64,000 nucleotides of DNA, taken from the NCBI GenBank assembly GCA_022828225.1, contig JAJEJG010000005.1:124001-188000 (forward strand). The letters are read 5' to 3'. The stretch comes from Nitrospirales bacterium. Its GTDB lineage: Bacteria > Nitrospirota > Nitrospiria > Nitrospirales > UBA8639. Below the pieces are notes generated by a model that ran no database searches, was not told the origin of the DNA, and was given only the letters and a program-made list of their open reading frames with translations. Position 1 is the first letter of the stretch; the number at the start of each line of letters is the position of its first letter. The position numbers and the translations under genes were made by a program. Below, one piece after another: positions 1 through 12,600 of this stretch.

Positions 1-1485
1 TCCGCTGGTGATCCGGACGCGGGCAACATGCTGATTCATGGTGATAATCTTGAGGCGTTGAAGGCGCTGTTGCCGTTTTATGCCGGGCAGGTGAAGTGCA
101 TCTATATTGACCCGCCGTACAACACCAAGTCGGCCTTCGAGCATTACGACGATAATCTGGAACACACCCAATGGCTGGCGATGATGTGGCCGCGCCTGGA
201 ACTGCTGCGCGAATTGCTGGCCGAAGACGGGGCAATCTGGGCCAATATAGATGATAACGAGGGCCATTATCTGAAGATTATCATGGATGAAGTGTTTGGA
301 CGGAATAATTTCGTTGCAAACGTGGTATGGCAAAAAAAATCGTCTCCACAAGCTAACTCAATTTGGCTATCTGATAGCCATGACCATATTTTGGTTTTTG
401 CGAAAAATAGGCTCTTTTGGAGACCAAACCTCTTACCGAGGACATCTACATCTGATTCCAGATACTCAAATCCAGACAACGACCCACGCGGCCTTTGGAC
501 TTCAAGTGATTTCACCATTAGCTTGACTGGAGGGCAGCGTGGGGCACAATACGCAAAAACCGGTGAAAGTAACAACATTTATGAAATTGTTACTCCCTCC
601 GGGAGGAAATTGTGGCCAGCAAAAGGAAGGTGTTGGACAACAATCGAATCGAAGTTCCGTGAATTGGTAGCCGATAACCGTATTTGGTTTGGAAAGAAAG
701 GGAATAACGTCCCACGGTTAAAGCGGTTTCTCTCAGAAGTGCAGGAAGGAATTGTTTGCATGACTATCTGGCCAAGAGCGGAAGTGGGAGATAATCAAGA
801 CGCCAAGCGCGAAATTGTGCGAATTAATTCCGACGAAGTCTTTGCAACACCAAAACCGGAGACTCTCATAGAGAGAATTCTTGTACTAGCCACCAACCCC
901 GGTGACCTCGTGCTCGACTCCTTTCTCGGCTCCGGCACCACTGCGGCAGTGGCGCACAAGATGGGGCGACGCTACATCGGCGTTGAAATGGGCGAGCACG
1001 CCGTGACGCATTGCGTCCCCCGCTTGCAAAAAGTCATTGACGGCGAACAGGGCGGCATTTCCAAGTCTGCCGGTTGGCAGGGCGGCGGGGGCTTCCGATT
1101 CTATCGCCTCGGTCCCACCGTGTTCGATGAGCAAGGCCATATTCGGCAGGACATTCGCTTCCCCACCCTGGCCGCCCACGTGTGGTTCAGCGAGACACGG
1201 CGTCCGTGGAACGGTAAAGGCGACTCCCCGTTGCTCGGCCTGTGCGACGACCGCGCTTACGCCCTGCTCTATAATGGCATTCTGGGTGACAAGCGACCGG
1301 CCGGCGGCAACGTGCTGACCCGTGCAACCTTGGCACGGATTCGTGATGAGATCGACGGCATTCAGCCCGGTTTTGGCGGTCCATTGACGGTCTATGGTGA
1401 ACAGTCGCGCCTGACACTGGCAACGCTCGACCGGGAAGGCATCGTCTTCAAGCAGATGCCCTACGACGTAAAAGTCAGAACCTGA
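1..1485 (+). CDS. mod: Type III restriction-modification methyltransferase (Mod), 5' end outside window
   Basis: This is the DNA adenine methyltransferase/specificity subunit expected of a type III restriction-modification system. The reading frame is open to base 1, so the true start probably lies upstream; the first ATG inside the window is at 28. Visible residues 37-40 are DPPY (motif IV), and FLGSGTT (SAM-binding motif I) lies near residue 308. The order motif IV, target-recognition region, motif I is that of beta-class amino methyltransferases. The central part (about bases 300-880) is clearly AT-richer than its surroundings, as is common for exchangeable target-recognition domains. The stop codon is 3 bases before the GTG start of the Res subunit, so the pair is cotranscribed. 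Methylation of adenine N6 is inferred from the family; the recognition site cannot be read from sequence. Confidence 0.9.
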   Translation, partial: SAGDPDAGNMLIHGDNLEALKALLPFYAGQVKCIYIDPPYNTKSAFEHYDDNLEHTQWLAMMWPRLELLRELLAEDGAIWANIDDNEGHYLKIIMDEVFGRNNFVANVVWQKKSSPQANSIWLSDSHDHILVFAKNRLFWRPNLLPRTSTSDSRYSNPDNDPRGLWTSSDFTISLTGGQRGAQYAKTGESNNIYEIVTPSGRKLWPAKGRCWTTIESKFRELVADNRIWFGKKGNNVPRLKRFLSEVQEGIVCMTIWPRAEVGDNQDAKREIVRINSDEVFATPKPETLIERILVLATNPGDLVLDSFLGSGTTAAVAHKMGRRYIGVEMGEHAVTHCVPRLQKVIDGEQGGISKSAGWQGGGGFRFYRLGPTVFDEQGHIRQDIRFPTLAAHVWFSETRRPWNGKGDSPLLGLCDDRAYALLYNGILGDKRPAGGNVLTRATLARIRDEIDGIQPGFGGPLTVYGEQSRLTLATLDREGIVFKQMPYDVKVRT

Positions 1486-1488
1486 ATC

Positions 1489-4131
1489 GTGCAACTTAAA
1501 CAGTACCAAACCGACACGCTCAACACGCTACGCCGTTTTTTTGAGCAAGCCCGTCTCGCCGGACCGAAGGCCGCGTACGAGACGATTACTACCGAGCCGG
1601 AGCAGGCTGCGCGGATCGGGCGTTATGCCGGATCGTATGTGCCGCTGGCCAAACTGCCGGGCGTCCCCTACGCCTGCCTGCGCCTGCCGACGGGAGGCGG
1701 GAAAACCCTTCTCGCCGCTCATTCCATCGCGATTGCTCGCGACACCTGGGTGGAAAAGGACTATCCCCTGGTCGTGTGGCTCGTGCCGACCGACAAGATT
1801 CGCCAGCAGACTGCCGAGGCATTGAAGCATTCCCGTCATTTCTACCGGAAAACACTGGACGAGGCGTTCGACGGCCGGGTACGGGTGTTCGACATCGCCG
1901 ACTTTACCCATATCAGACCGCACGACCTGCGTGACCACTGCTGCATCGTGGTGGGCACGATCCAGACCTTGCGTGTCACAAACACCAGCGGCCGCAAGGT
2001 TTACGCTCACAACGAAAACCTGGAGCCGCATTTCTCCGGCGTCAGGGATACGGCACAGAGTCTGGAACAATCGGCAAACGGCACGGTCAAGTTTTCCTTT
2101 GCCAACCTGCTGCACCTCCACCGGCCCTTGATGATCGTGGACGAGGCGCACAACGCCGTCACCGGCCTGACACGTGAAATGCAGGCACGTCTCAACCCCA
2201 GCGCCATCATCGAGTTCACGGCAACACCGAAGCCAAAATCGAACATTCTGCACAGCGTTTCGGCCCAGGAATTGAAGCAAGCCGAGATGATCAAACTGCC
2301 GATCATGTTGACCGAACACACCTCGTGGCAGAATGCGGTGAACGGGGCGATTGCGGCCCGTGCTTCGCTGGACAAGACGGCCAAGGAAGACCACGATTAC
2401 ATTCGGCCCATCGTCCTGTTTCAGGCCCAACCCAAGAACGAAGAAGTGACGGTCGGAGTCCTGAAGAAACACCTGCTGGAAGTCGAGAACGTCCCTGAGT
2501 CCGCAATCGCCGTCGCGACCGGCGACATGCGGGAACTGGACGGCATCGACCTGTTCGACCCGCACTGCCCGATTGAATACGTCATCACCATCGAAGCGCT
2601 GAAAGAAGGCTGGGACTGCTCTTTTGCCTACGTCTTCTGTTCGGTCTCCCGCATCAAAAGCGCGGTGGACGTGGAACAGATTCTCGGCCGGGTGTTGCGG
2701 ATGCCATATGCCACACGGCGTAAGGCCGCGGAGTTGAACCGCGCGTATGCCTTCCTGTCCGAACCTGAAACCGGCATAGCTGCCCGCGCCCTGGTCGACA
2801 AACTGGTGGCAATGGGCTTTGAGGAAGACGAGGCGCGTGACAACGTCGAACCGGTCCGGTCAGAACTTGACGACGACGGTCTCTTTCCGCCGGACGAGTT
2901 TCAGCGACCGACTTTCAGGCACATCCTGACGGCCACTCCGGAAGTCGCCGCTGCACTGGATAAGATACAAATCGAAGGTCTGACGGTGAGTTCGACCGAG
3001 GGAGGCACGCTCGAAATCGCCGTCGCCGGCCGTACGAGCGATACGCTGGCTCAAGCCTACAAACAGCTTTCGCCGCCTGAACGCGAGGCGCTTGCTAAGG
3101 TCTTCGCGCAATACGAACTCGAAGCGAAGCTGCGACTATCTCCGGCCGAACGCGGCGAGACGTTCAGCGTTCCACGCCTCATGACGCAAATCCAGGGCCA
3201 GTTGGAGTTTGCCGACACCGACGTGTTCATGGAGTCTCATGACTGGTCACTGTTGAACCACCCGGCACGGTTGGACGAACACGAATTCACCATCCGTGAG
3301 ACCGCCCACGGCTTCGAGATCGACCTGGACGGGAATCGCCTGACCTACCGGTTCGCCGGAGAACAGGAGCAATTGAGCTTGAACGTCGACGTGGAGGGCT
3401 GGACGCAAGAAGCGCTCGTCCTGTGGCTCGACCGGCAGGTGCGGCAACCCGACGTCGGTCAGGCCGAACTGGTCAAGTGGCTGTCCGATCTCGCCACCCA
3501 CCTGATCAACTTTCGCCGCCTGCACGTCTCCGCACTCATGCGCTGCAAGTTCCTCCTGGCTCGAAGGATACGCGACAAAATTGACGCAATTCGCCGACAG
3601 GAACGCAAGAACGTGTATCAGGCTCGCCTCTTTGAGCCCGGAGCCAAGCCCGAGGTTTCATTCGAGACCGCCTTTGTCTTCCGGGACGGCATGTATCAGG
3701 GAGAACGTCGCTACCGTGGGCGTTGGCAGCCGACCAAACATTTTCTCGGTTCCCATGCCGTACCGGCTTTTGACGGCGCGGACGACGGTGAGGAAATCCA
3801 ATGCGCTCGAACCCTCGACATCCTGCCCGAGGTAAAATTCTGGGTGCGCAACATGGCGCGGCATCCGGCATCGTTCTGGCTGCCGACTGCGACGGATAAG
3901 TTTTATCCCGACTTCGTGGCGCAACTCGAAGATGGCCGCCTGCTTGTCGTCGAATATAAAGGCGCGCATATTGCCGACAGTTCCGACACCGCAGAGAAGC
4001 GGGCAATCGGCGAATTGTGGCAGCGTACAAGCCACGGCAAGGGAGTATTCATCGTTGTTGAGAAGAACGTCAATGGGAAAGACATGCGTCAACAGTTGCT
4101 GGACGGCATCGGGAGCAGTGGTAAAAATTGA
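1489..4131 (+). CDS. res: Type III restriction enzyme, Res subunit (helicase-nuclease)
   Basis: This ATP-dependent DNA translocase and endonuclease is the partner of the preceding Mod. The 880-aa product carries Walker A LPTGGGKT around residues 65-72, a DEAH box near residue 217, helicase superfamily 2 motifs through about residue 430 (including a QILGRVLRMP motif), and a C-terminal PD-(D/E)xK nuclease seen as YPDF...VVEYKG at about 804-825. The length fits the Res family (about 850-1000 aa). The start is a GTG three bases after the mod stop; no ATG near the N-terminus is in frame. I see no frameshift, so the system looks intact apart from the window edge cutting mod. Confidence 0.93.
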   Translation: MQLKQYQTDTLNTLRRFFEQARLAGPKAAYETITTEPEQAARIGRYAGSYVPLAKLPGVPYACLRLPTGGGKTLLAAHSIAIARDTWVEKDYPLVVWLVPTDKIRQQTAEALKHSRHFYRKTLDEAFDGRVRVFDIADFTHIRPHDLRDHCCIVVGTIQTLRVTNTSGRKVYAHNENLEPHFSGVRDTAQSLEQSANGTVKFSFANLLHLHRPLMIVDEAHNAVTGLTREMQARLNPSAIIEFTATPKPKSNILHSVSAQELKQAEMIKLPIMLTEHTSWQNAVNGAIAARASLDKTAKEDHDYIRPIVLFQAQPKNEEVTVGVLKKHLLEVENVPESAIAVATGDMRELDGIDLFDPHCPIEYVITIEALKEGWDCSFAYVFCSVSRIKSAVDVEQILGRVLRMPYATRRKAAELNRAYAFLSEPETGIAARALVDKLVAMGFEEDEARDNVEPVRSELDDDGLFPPDEFQRPTFRHILTATPEVAAALDKIQIEGLTVSSTEGGTLEIAVAGRTSDTLAQAYKQLSPPEREALAKVFAQYELEAKLRLSPAERGETFSVPRLMTQIQGQLEFADTDVFMESHDWSLLNHPARLDEHEFTIRETAHGFEIDLDGNRLTYRFAGEQEQLSLNVDVEGWTQEALVLWLDRQVRQPDVGQAELVKWLSDLATHLINFRRLHVSALMRCKFLLARRIRDKIDAIRRQERKNVYQARLFEPGAKPEVSFETAFVFRDGMYQGERRYRGRWQPTKHFLGSHAVPAFDGADDGEEIQCARTLDILPEVKFWVRNMARHPASFWLPTATDKFYPDFVAQLEDGRLLVVEYKGAHIADSSDTAEKRAIGELWQRTSHGKGVFIVVEKNVNGKDMRQQLLDGIGSSGKN

Positions 4132-4173
4132 ATGGCTGGATAATCCGGGCGGAGGCACCGAAGAGAAGACTAA

Positions 4174-6205
<2,032 letters not shown>

Positions 6206-6677
6206 GAGAGCTTTCCCATGCGGGGTTTCGCCCCCGCGCGACGAGGTTCCTTCGCAAGGCCCTTCGCTTTGCTCAGGGCAAGCTCAGGACAGGCTCTTTT
6301 GTTTCGGGAAATGGAGCCATTCGTTGGCGCTTCATTTTTTCTGTCTTTGTCTGTCATGCCCGACATTTTTAATCGGGCATCCAGCATCTTTGCTTTTTCG
6401 TTTGTGAAGGCACGGGACGACACGCAGGTCGTCCCCTACAGGATCATGGTTCCTGCGCGTAGGGGCGAGCCTGTGTGCCCGCCCTGTTTTTCTTGTTCCA
6501 TTGGCAAAGAGAAAGACACTGGATTCCCGCTAAAAGCTTGCGGGAATGACAGCAGGGAAAGATGCCCTACCCTCCACGTTGCGATTGACTGTCAAAGGAA
6601 GTCGCACGATAATGGCGGATTAGTCGCTAGAGGAAGGAATTGCACTATTACCCTTTTGACTAAAGAAGCGTGTTGTG
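6206..6677 (+). repeat. Gene-free gap filled by dispersed repeats (families R1, R2, R3)
   Basis: I see no credible gene in this 472-bp stretch. R1 copies lie at 6353-6391 (inverted) and 6512-6552. At 6219-6248 there is the GCGGGGTTTCGCCCCCGC end of family R2 in reverse orientation; the matching TTTTGTTTCGG part resumes at about 6297. Between them (about 6249-6295) sits a block containing AAGCTCAGGACAGGCT, which belongs to another dispersed family (R3) also seen at 54541-54657. This looks like one repeat inserted in another. The final 70 bases, before the PKS start, are AT-richer but show no confident promoter. Confidence 0.75.
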
Positions 6678-9600
6678 ATGACGAAGAAATCTTCCAAGCC
6701 TACCGAAGAACAACGCAGCAAACCTGAACGTCGAAAACGGCAGGGATTCGACCAGCCAATTGCGATCGTGGGCATGGCGTGCCGGTTTCCCGGTGCACCG
6801 GACCTCCCGGCCTTCTGGCGGCTGCTGGACGCCGGCGTGAATGCGGTTTCGGAAGGTGAGCCGGGTTCCGGCGTCGGGCGCGCGGGCCAATTATTCTCCG
6901 AGACGGTTCAGAGCAAGGCCTGCCGTTTCGGCGCTTATCTCGACGGGCTCGACCAGTTCGACCCCGGCTTCTTCCGTATCTCGCCGGTCGAGGCACAACT
7001 ACTGGACCCGCAGCAGCGATTAATGCTTGAGACGTGCTGGCGGGCTCTCGAAGACGCAGGGATGGACCCCGAGCGGCTGAAGGGCAGCCGCACCGGCGTC
7101 TATGCGGGGATCAGCAACAACGATTACCGGGGCGTGATCCTTGAGGCCGGCCAAACCGCCGAGCCTGCCGCCAGCCTGTACACCGTCACCGGCACGTCCT
7201 TCAACACCGCTATCGGGCGGGTGGCCTTTGCACTGGACCTGGAGGTACCGGCGATGGCGGTGGACACTGCCTGTTCATCCTCGCTGGTGGCCATACACCA
7301 GGCCGTGTCGGGCCTGCAACGTAGCGAGACGGACCTCGCGCTTGCAGGCGGGGTGCACACAATCCTGTCCGGACGGCTGATGGAGTTGCGCGCCAATGCG
7401 GGGATGCTGTCGCCGGATGGACGGTGCGCGACCTTCGATGCCGGTGCGAACGGGTACGTGCGTGGTGAAGGCTGCGGAATCGTGGTGCTGAAGCGGCTGA
7501 GCGAGGCGGAGGCGGACGGCGACCGGATCTGGGGGGTGATCCGGAGCACGGCATTGAACCAGGATGGGGCGAGTCCGGGCCTGACGGTCCCGAACGGGGC
7601 GGCACAGGAGCGGTGCATCGAGGCGGCGTTGCGGCGCGCCGGGGTCTTGCCCTCGCAAGTGGACTACGTGGAGGCACACGGCACGGGGACGGAGGTAGGC
7701 GACCCGATCGAGTTGCAGGCCACGGGAACGGCCTACGGCAAGGGACGCGAAGCGGACCGCCCGCTCCTGATCGGCTCGGTGAAGACCAACTTCGGCCACT
7801 TGGAGTCGGCGGCGGGGGTCGCGGGCCTGATCAAGGTGATCCTGGCGATGCAGCAGGGGATGATCCCCAAGCACCTGCATTTCCAAAACCCGACGCCGCA
7901 AGTGGATTGGACCCGGCTGCCGTTGCAAGTCACGGCGGAGCCGACGGCTTGGCCGCGTCATGCCGATCGCCTCCCGATAGCTGGTGTGAGCGGATTCGGC
8001 TGGTCGGGCACGAACGCACACGTGGTGGTGGAAGGGTATGGTGAGCCGGACGACACCGGCCTCGATGCACGGCATGGACCTGTCGGCGCTGCGCAACCCG
8101 TGGCCGTTGCCCTGCCGGCGCCGGTGGCAGAACTGTCAGTGACCCACGAACAACTCGCCGCCCGCCGGACGCGGTTCCTGCCCCTGTCGGGTAAGTCCGA
8201 CGGAGTCCTGCGGGATCTCGCTAAGCAATACCTGTCCTGGCTCGACGAACACGAGCATTCGTCAGAGCACGCCATTGAACCACTGCTTGCCGACATGGCG
8301 TGGACCGCCGGCGCCGGACGGAGTCATTTCAGTCATCGCGCGGGCGTGGTCTTCCACGACGCCGCGTCACTACGGGACCAACTGAAACAGTTGGCGGAAA
8401 CGAACGAAGGATCGGGGCCACGGACGACGGTCAAAGTCGCGTTCGCATACACGGGCCAGGCCAGTCAATGGGTCGGGATGGGAGAGGCGCTCTACGCAAG
8501 CGAGCCGGTGGTACGGGCAGTACTGGACCGTTGCGACGCAGTTCTACGCGAAACGCGGGGCGCCTCGTTGCTGGACGTGATGTTCGGGCGTGACGGGTCC
8601 GCAGAAGACTTACACGATATGGCCTGGACGCAACCGGCGATCTATGCGCTGGAGTGCGCCCTCACCGCGCTGTGGGCGAGCATCGGGATTCGGCCGGACG
8701 TCGTGTTCGGTCACAGCCTGGGCGAACTGGCCGCGGCGCAGGCCGCAGGAGTGTTCAGCCTGGAGGACGGGCTGCGTTTTGCCGCAACGCGAGGTGCGCT
8801 CATGGCGTCCTTGCCAGAAGCAGGCGCGATGGCCGCGGTGTTTGCTCCGGCGTCGAGGGTGGCGGCGGCCGTGCGTGAGCAGAATGAGGCGGACGAACGC
8901 GCAGGTGTGAGCATTGCAGCGGACAATGGGTCGCATCAGGTGGTCAGTGGCCGGATCAAGGGTGTCGAGGCGATATCGGAGCGCTTTTTGTCCGAGAACG
9001 TCATGGTCAACCGCTTGAACACGACACTGGGGGCCCACAGCGCCCTGGTTGAGCCTGCGCTGGACGACCTGGAAGCGGCTCTGGCAGACGCGGTGATCGA
9101 GCCTCCCTCCCTGACCCTGGTCAGCAACCTGACGGGCCGTGCGATCGAGCCCGGCGAGGTGCTGGACGGGACCTATTGGAAACGGCATGCCCGCGAGCCG
9201 GTGGCGTTCGCCAGCGGCGTCAGAACACTGGCGGACCTCGGGGTGGACCTGGTGGTGGAGATCGGCCCCCATTCCGTGCTCGGGCCGATGGTGTCCCTGA
9301 GTTGGCCGGAGTCGGAACAGACACCGTCACCGATCGTGCTGTGGAGTATGCGTCAGCCATCCATTAATGCTCCGGCCGGCCACTCCACGTTCGTGAAGGC
9401 GGTCGCCGGGGCGTACGCCGCGGGATTCTCGATTGATTTTACAGGGCTGTTCGCGGGAGAGGCGCGGCGCCGGATCTCGCTGCCGGGCTATCCGTTTCAA
9501 CGCGAAGGCCACTGGGTCGAAGCGCCGAGGCAACGGCGCCTGAGCGCAGGCCATCCGTTGCTGGGTGTGCGACATGATTCCGCGAGCGGCGAGACCACGT

Positions 9601-12600
9601 TCGAGACGGACATATTCCCCTCGGATCCGGCGTGGCTGAACGACCATCGGGTATTCGGCCGGATCATCGCGCCGGGTGCGCTCTACGGGGCCATGGCTGC
9701 ATCGGCGTCCCTTGCCGAAGGCAACGGATCGGTAATCCTCGAGGATATGCAGTTGCACACCCCGCTTGTCTTCCCGGAGGAGGATTCCGAAGAAAGAACC
9801 GGTGAAGAGAGGCGGACAATGCAGTTGCTACTCGAGGCTTCCGGGGAAGGCCCGTCACGCCATGTCCAGATATTCAGCAAAGGCGAAACCGATGAGGGAT
9901 GGACGTTGCACGCCGAAGGCCAAGTGCCGTCGGCGCCGGGATCCGGACTCTCGGAGGCGGCGGCGCGCGTCGATCTAAAAGAATTGCAGGACGGTCTGTC
10001 GGCGGTGGAACTCACGGCTTACTACCGAGCCAAGGCCGAGATCGGGATCGATCTCGGCCCCTCCTTCCGAACGCTGGAGGCGCTCTGGGCCCGGCCGGGC
10101 GAGGCGCTGGGGGAGGTGTCCCTGCCGGACTCGGTCGGCCGTAGCGGGTTGGATATACATCCGCTCATGCTCGACGGGTGTTTCCAGGTGATGGCGGCGG
10201 CTCGCGCGCCGGTCGGATCCGACGAGGCGGTCACCTATCTGCCCTTCGGGTGGGAGCGGCTTACGTTGCCCGAGCGGTTGCCGGATCGACTGCTCTGCCA
10301 CGTGCGCATGAGGGGGGAACCGGATAGCGCTGATGCCGAGTCGCGGGAGGTGATCAGCGCGGACATCGCTCTCTACGACGAGAGCGGTGCCCGGATCGGC
10401 ACACTCAGCGGGTACACCGTGAAGCGCGCGACCCGTAGCGCGCTGCTCGCCTCGTTGGAGGGAATCGATGATCTGCTCTACGAAATCATATGGCGCGACC
10501 GCGCCTTGCCGCCGGGCATGCCGGCGGCGGATTTCCTGCCGAGTCCGTCCGCCGCGGCTTCCCGCTCGAAGCCGTTCTCCAGTTATCTGGCAGATGAGGG
10601 CGTCGAGGTGGCTGACGAGATCGACCTGCAAGGGGAAATGGAACGGGTGTCCTGGTGCTACGCGCTCTCGGCGCTCGAAACACTGGGATGGGAGCGCCGG
10701 GCAGGCGCGGTCGTGGTCCTTGAAGAGCTGCGCGAGCGCCTTGAGGTGTTACCCGAGCACGCGAATCTGTTGCGCCGGATGTTCGAGATATTGGCTCGTT
10801 CAGGCGTGTTGCAGGCGAAAGACGAGGGCTTCGTGGTCACGGTCGGCGCCGGCGAGCCGTTGCCGGATCGAATGCCGCGTGATTCCGAGGCGTTTCTGAC
10901 TGAGGTGACGGAGCGCTTCCCGCACGCGACGAACGAAATCGGGCTGTTTCGGCGTTGCGCCGGAGCCCTGCCCGAGGTGCTCCGCGGCAATGAGAAACCG
11001 CTGGCGCTGCTGTTCGGCGATGCGAAACCGACCGCAGGCGATCTGTATCGGCTGGCGCCGGTCTGGCGGGCGGCAAACCGGATGATTGGCGAAGTCGTTC
11101 GCACGCTCGTGGACGAAATGCCGGACGGGCGGAGGCTGCGCGTGCTCGAGGTGGGCGCCGGAATCGGCTCGGCGACCGAATCCATCCTGCCCGAGCTTCC
11201 GGCCGGACGGTTCGATCTCATGTACACCGACATCTCCGCGGGATTCTTCGCGGACGCGGAAGCGCGTTTCAGCGCAGGCGGCGCTTCGATCGACTTCCGG
11301 GTGCTGGACATCGAGAAGGATCCGATGGCTCAAGGCTTCGAGCCCCACAGTTACGACTTGATCATCGCGGCCAACGTGTTGCACGCCACGCGCTTTCTGG
11401 ACGAAACGCTTGCCCACTGCCGGGCGCTGCTTGCGCCGTCAGGGCTGGTGGTGGCGCTGGAGAACCAGCGCGGCAGGGGCTGGATGGATCTGATCTTCGG
11501 CCAGTTGGACGGATGGTGGCGTTACTCCGATCGCTACCGGCCGAACCATGCCCTCGCAGGGCCCGACGTGTGGCGTCAGGCGCTCGCCGATAGCGGGTTC
11601 GCGGAATCCGAAGTTCTTGGCGTGGACCCGTCGGAAGCGGCCGGCCTGCCGGATCGAGGCGTGATCGTGGCGCAGGGTCCGGCGAAGATCGACTTGCCGG
11701 AGGGCGTCTGGATTCTGGCTGCCGACCGGGGCGGCATGGCGGCGGCACTCGCAGAGCAACTCGCGGCACGGAATCAGCGGGTGGTGGTGGCGGGCGACAA
11801 TCCGGAGGGCACAGGCGCGGTCGCTAAGGGCGAGGCTGGGATCATCGCGGCATCGGTCGAGATGGAGCGGCGCGAGTCCTGGCGATCGCTCGTCGAAGGT
11901 CTGCCCCCGGATGTGCCCTTCGCGGGCGTCGTGCATCTCGTCGCGCAGGACGGCCACGGGGCGGACGCGACAACCGCGGAAATGGCGGCAGATGCGAAAC
12001 GGGCGGCAGCGAGTGCGCTCGCGTTCGTGCAGGGCATCGCGGACGCGGACGCCGTGCCCGAGAAGGGCCTGTGGTTCGTCACCCGGGGTGCGCAGGTGCT
12101 GGAACGGGAGCGGACCGGACAATTGGCCGGTGCCCCCCTTTGGGGCCTGGGCAAGGTGGTGGCGAGGGAGGCGCCCCAACTGCAATCAAGGATGCTCGAT
12201 CTCGACCCCGAGGCAGCGGAGCCGCAGGCCGTCCTTGTCAATGAATTGCTGTTTCCCGATTCGGAGAACCACGTCGCGCATCGCCAGGGACGCCGCCAGG
12301 CGGCCCGGCTGATTCGGACGGGTCCCGGCATGGGGCGTCTTGCCCTGCCGGAAGATGCAGGCTGGGTACTGGCCCCGGACGAAGGCGGGGCGATCGAGAC
12401 ACTGCGGGTGCAGCCGGTGGAGGCACGTGCGCTCGCGCCGAACGAAGTGCGCGCCGAGATCGAAGCCTGCGGGCTCAATTTCCTGGACGTGTTCCGTGCC
12501 ATGGGTCTGGTCGAGGAGGAGGGACTGCTCGGCGAGGAATTCTGTGGCCGGATTGTCGAAACCGGTTCCGACGTGACCACCGTCGCGGTGGGCGACCGTG

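Noticed and set aside
6218-6727. 169-codon frame before the PKS
   Set aside because: It is a translation of dispersed repeats running into the PKS start in another frame.
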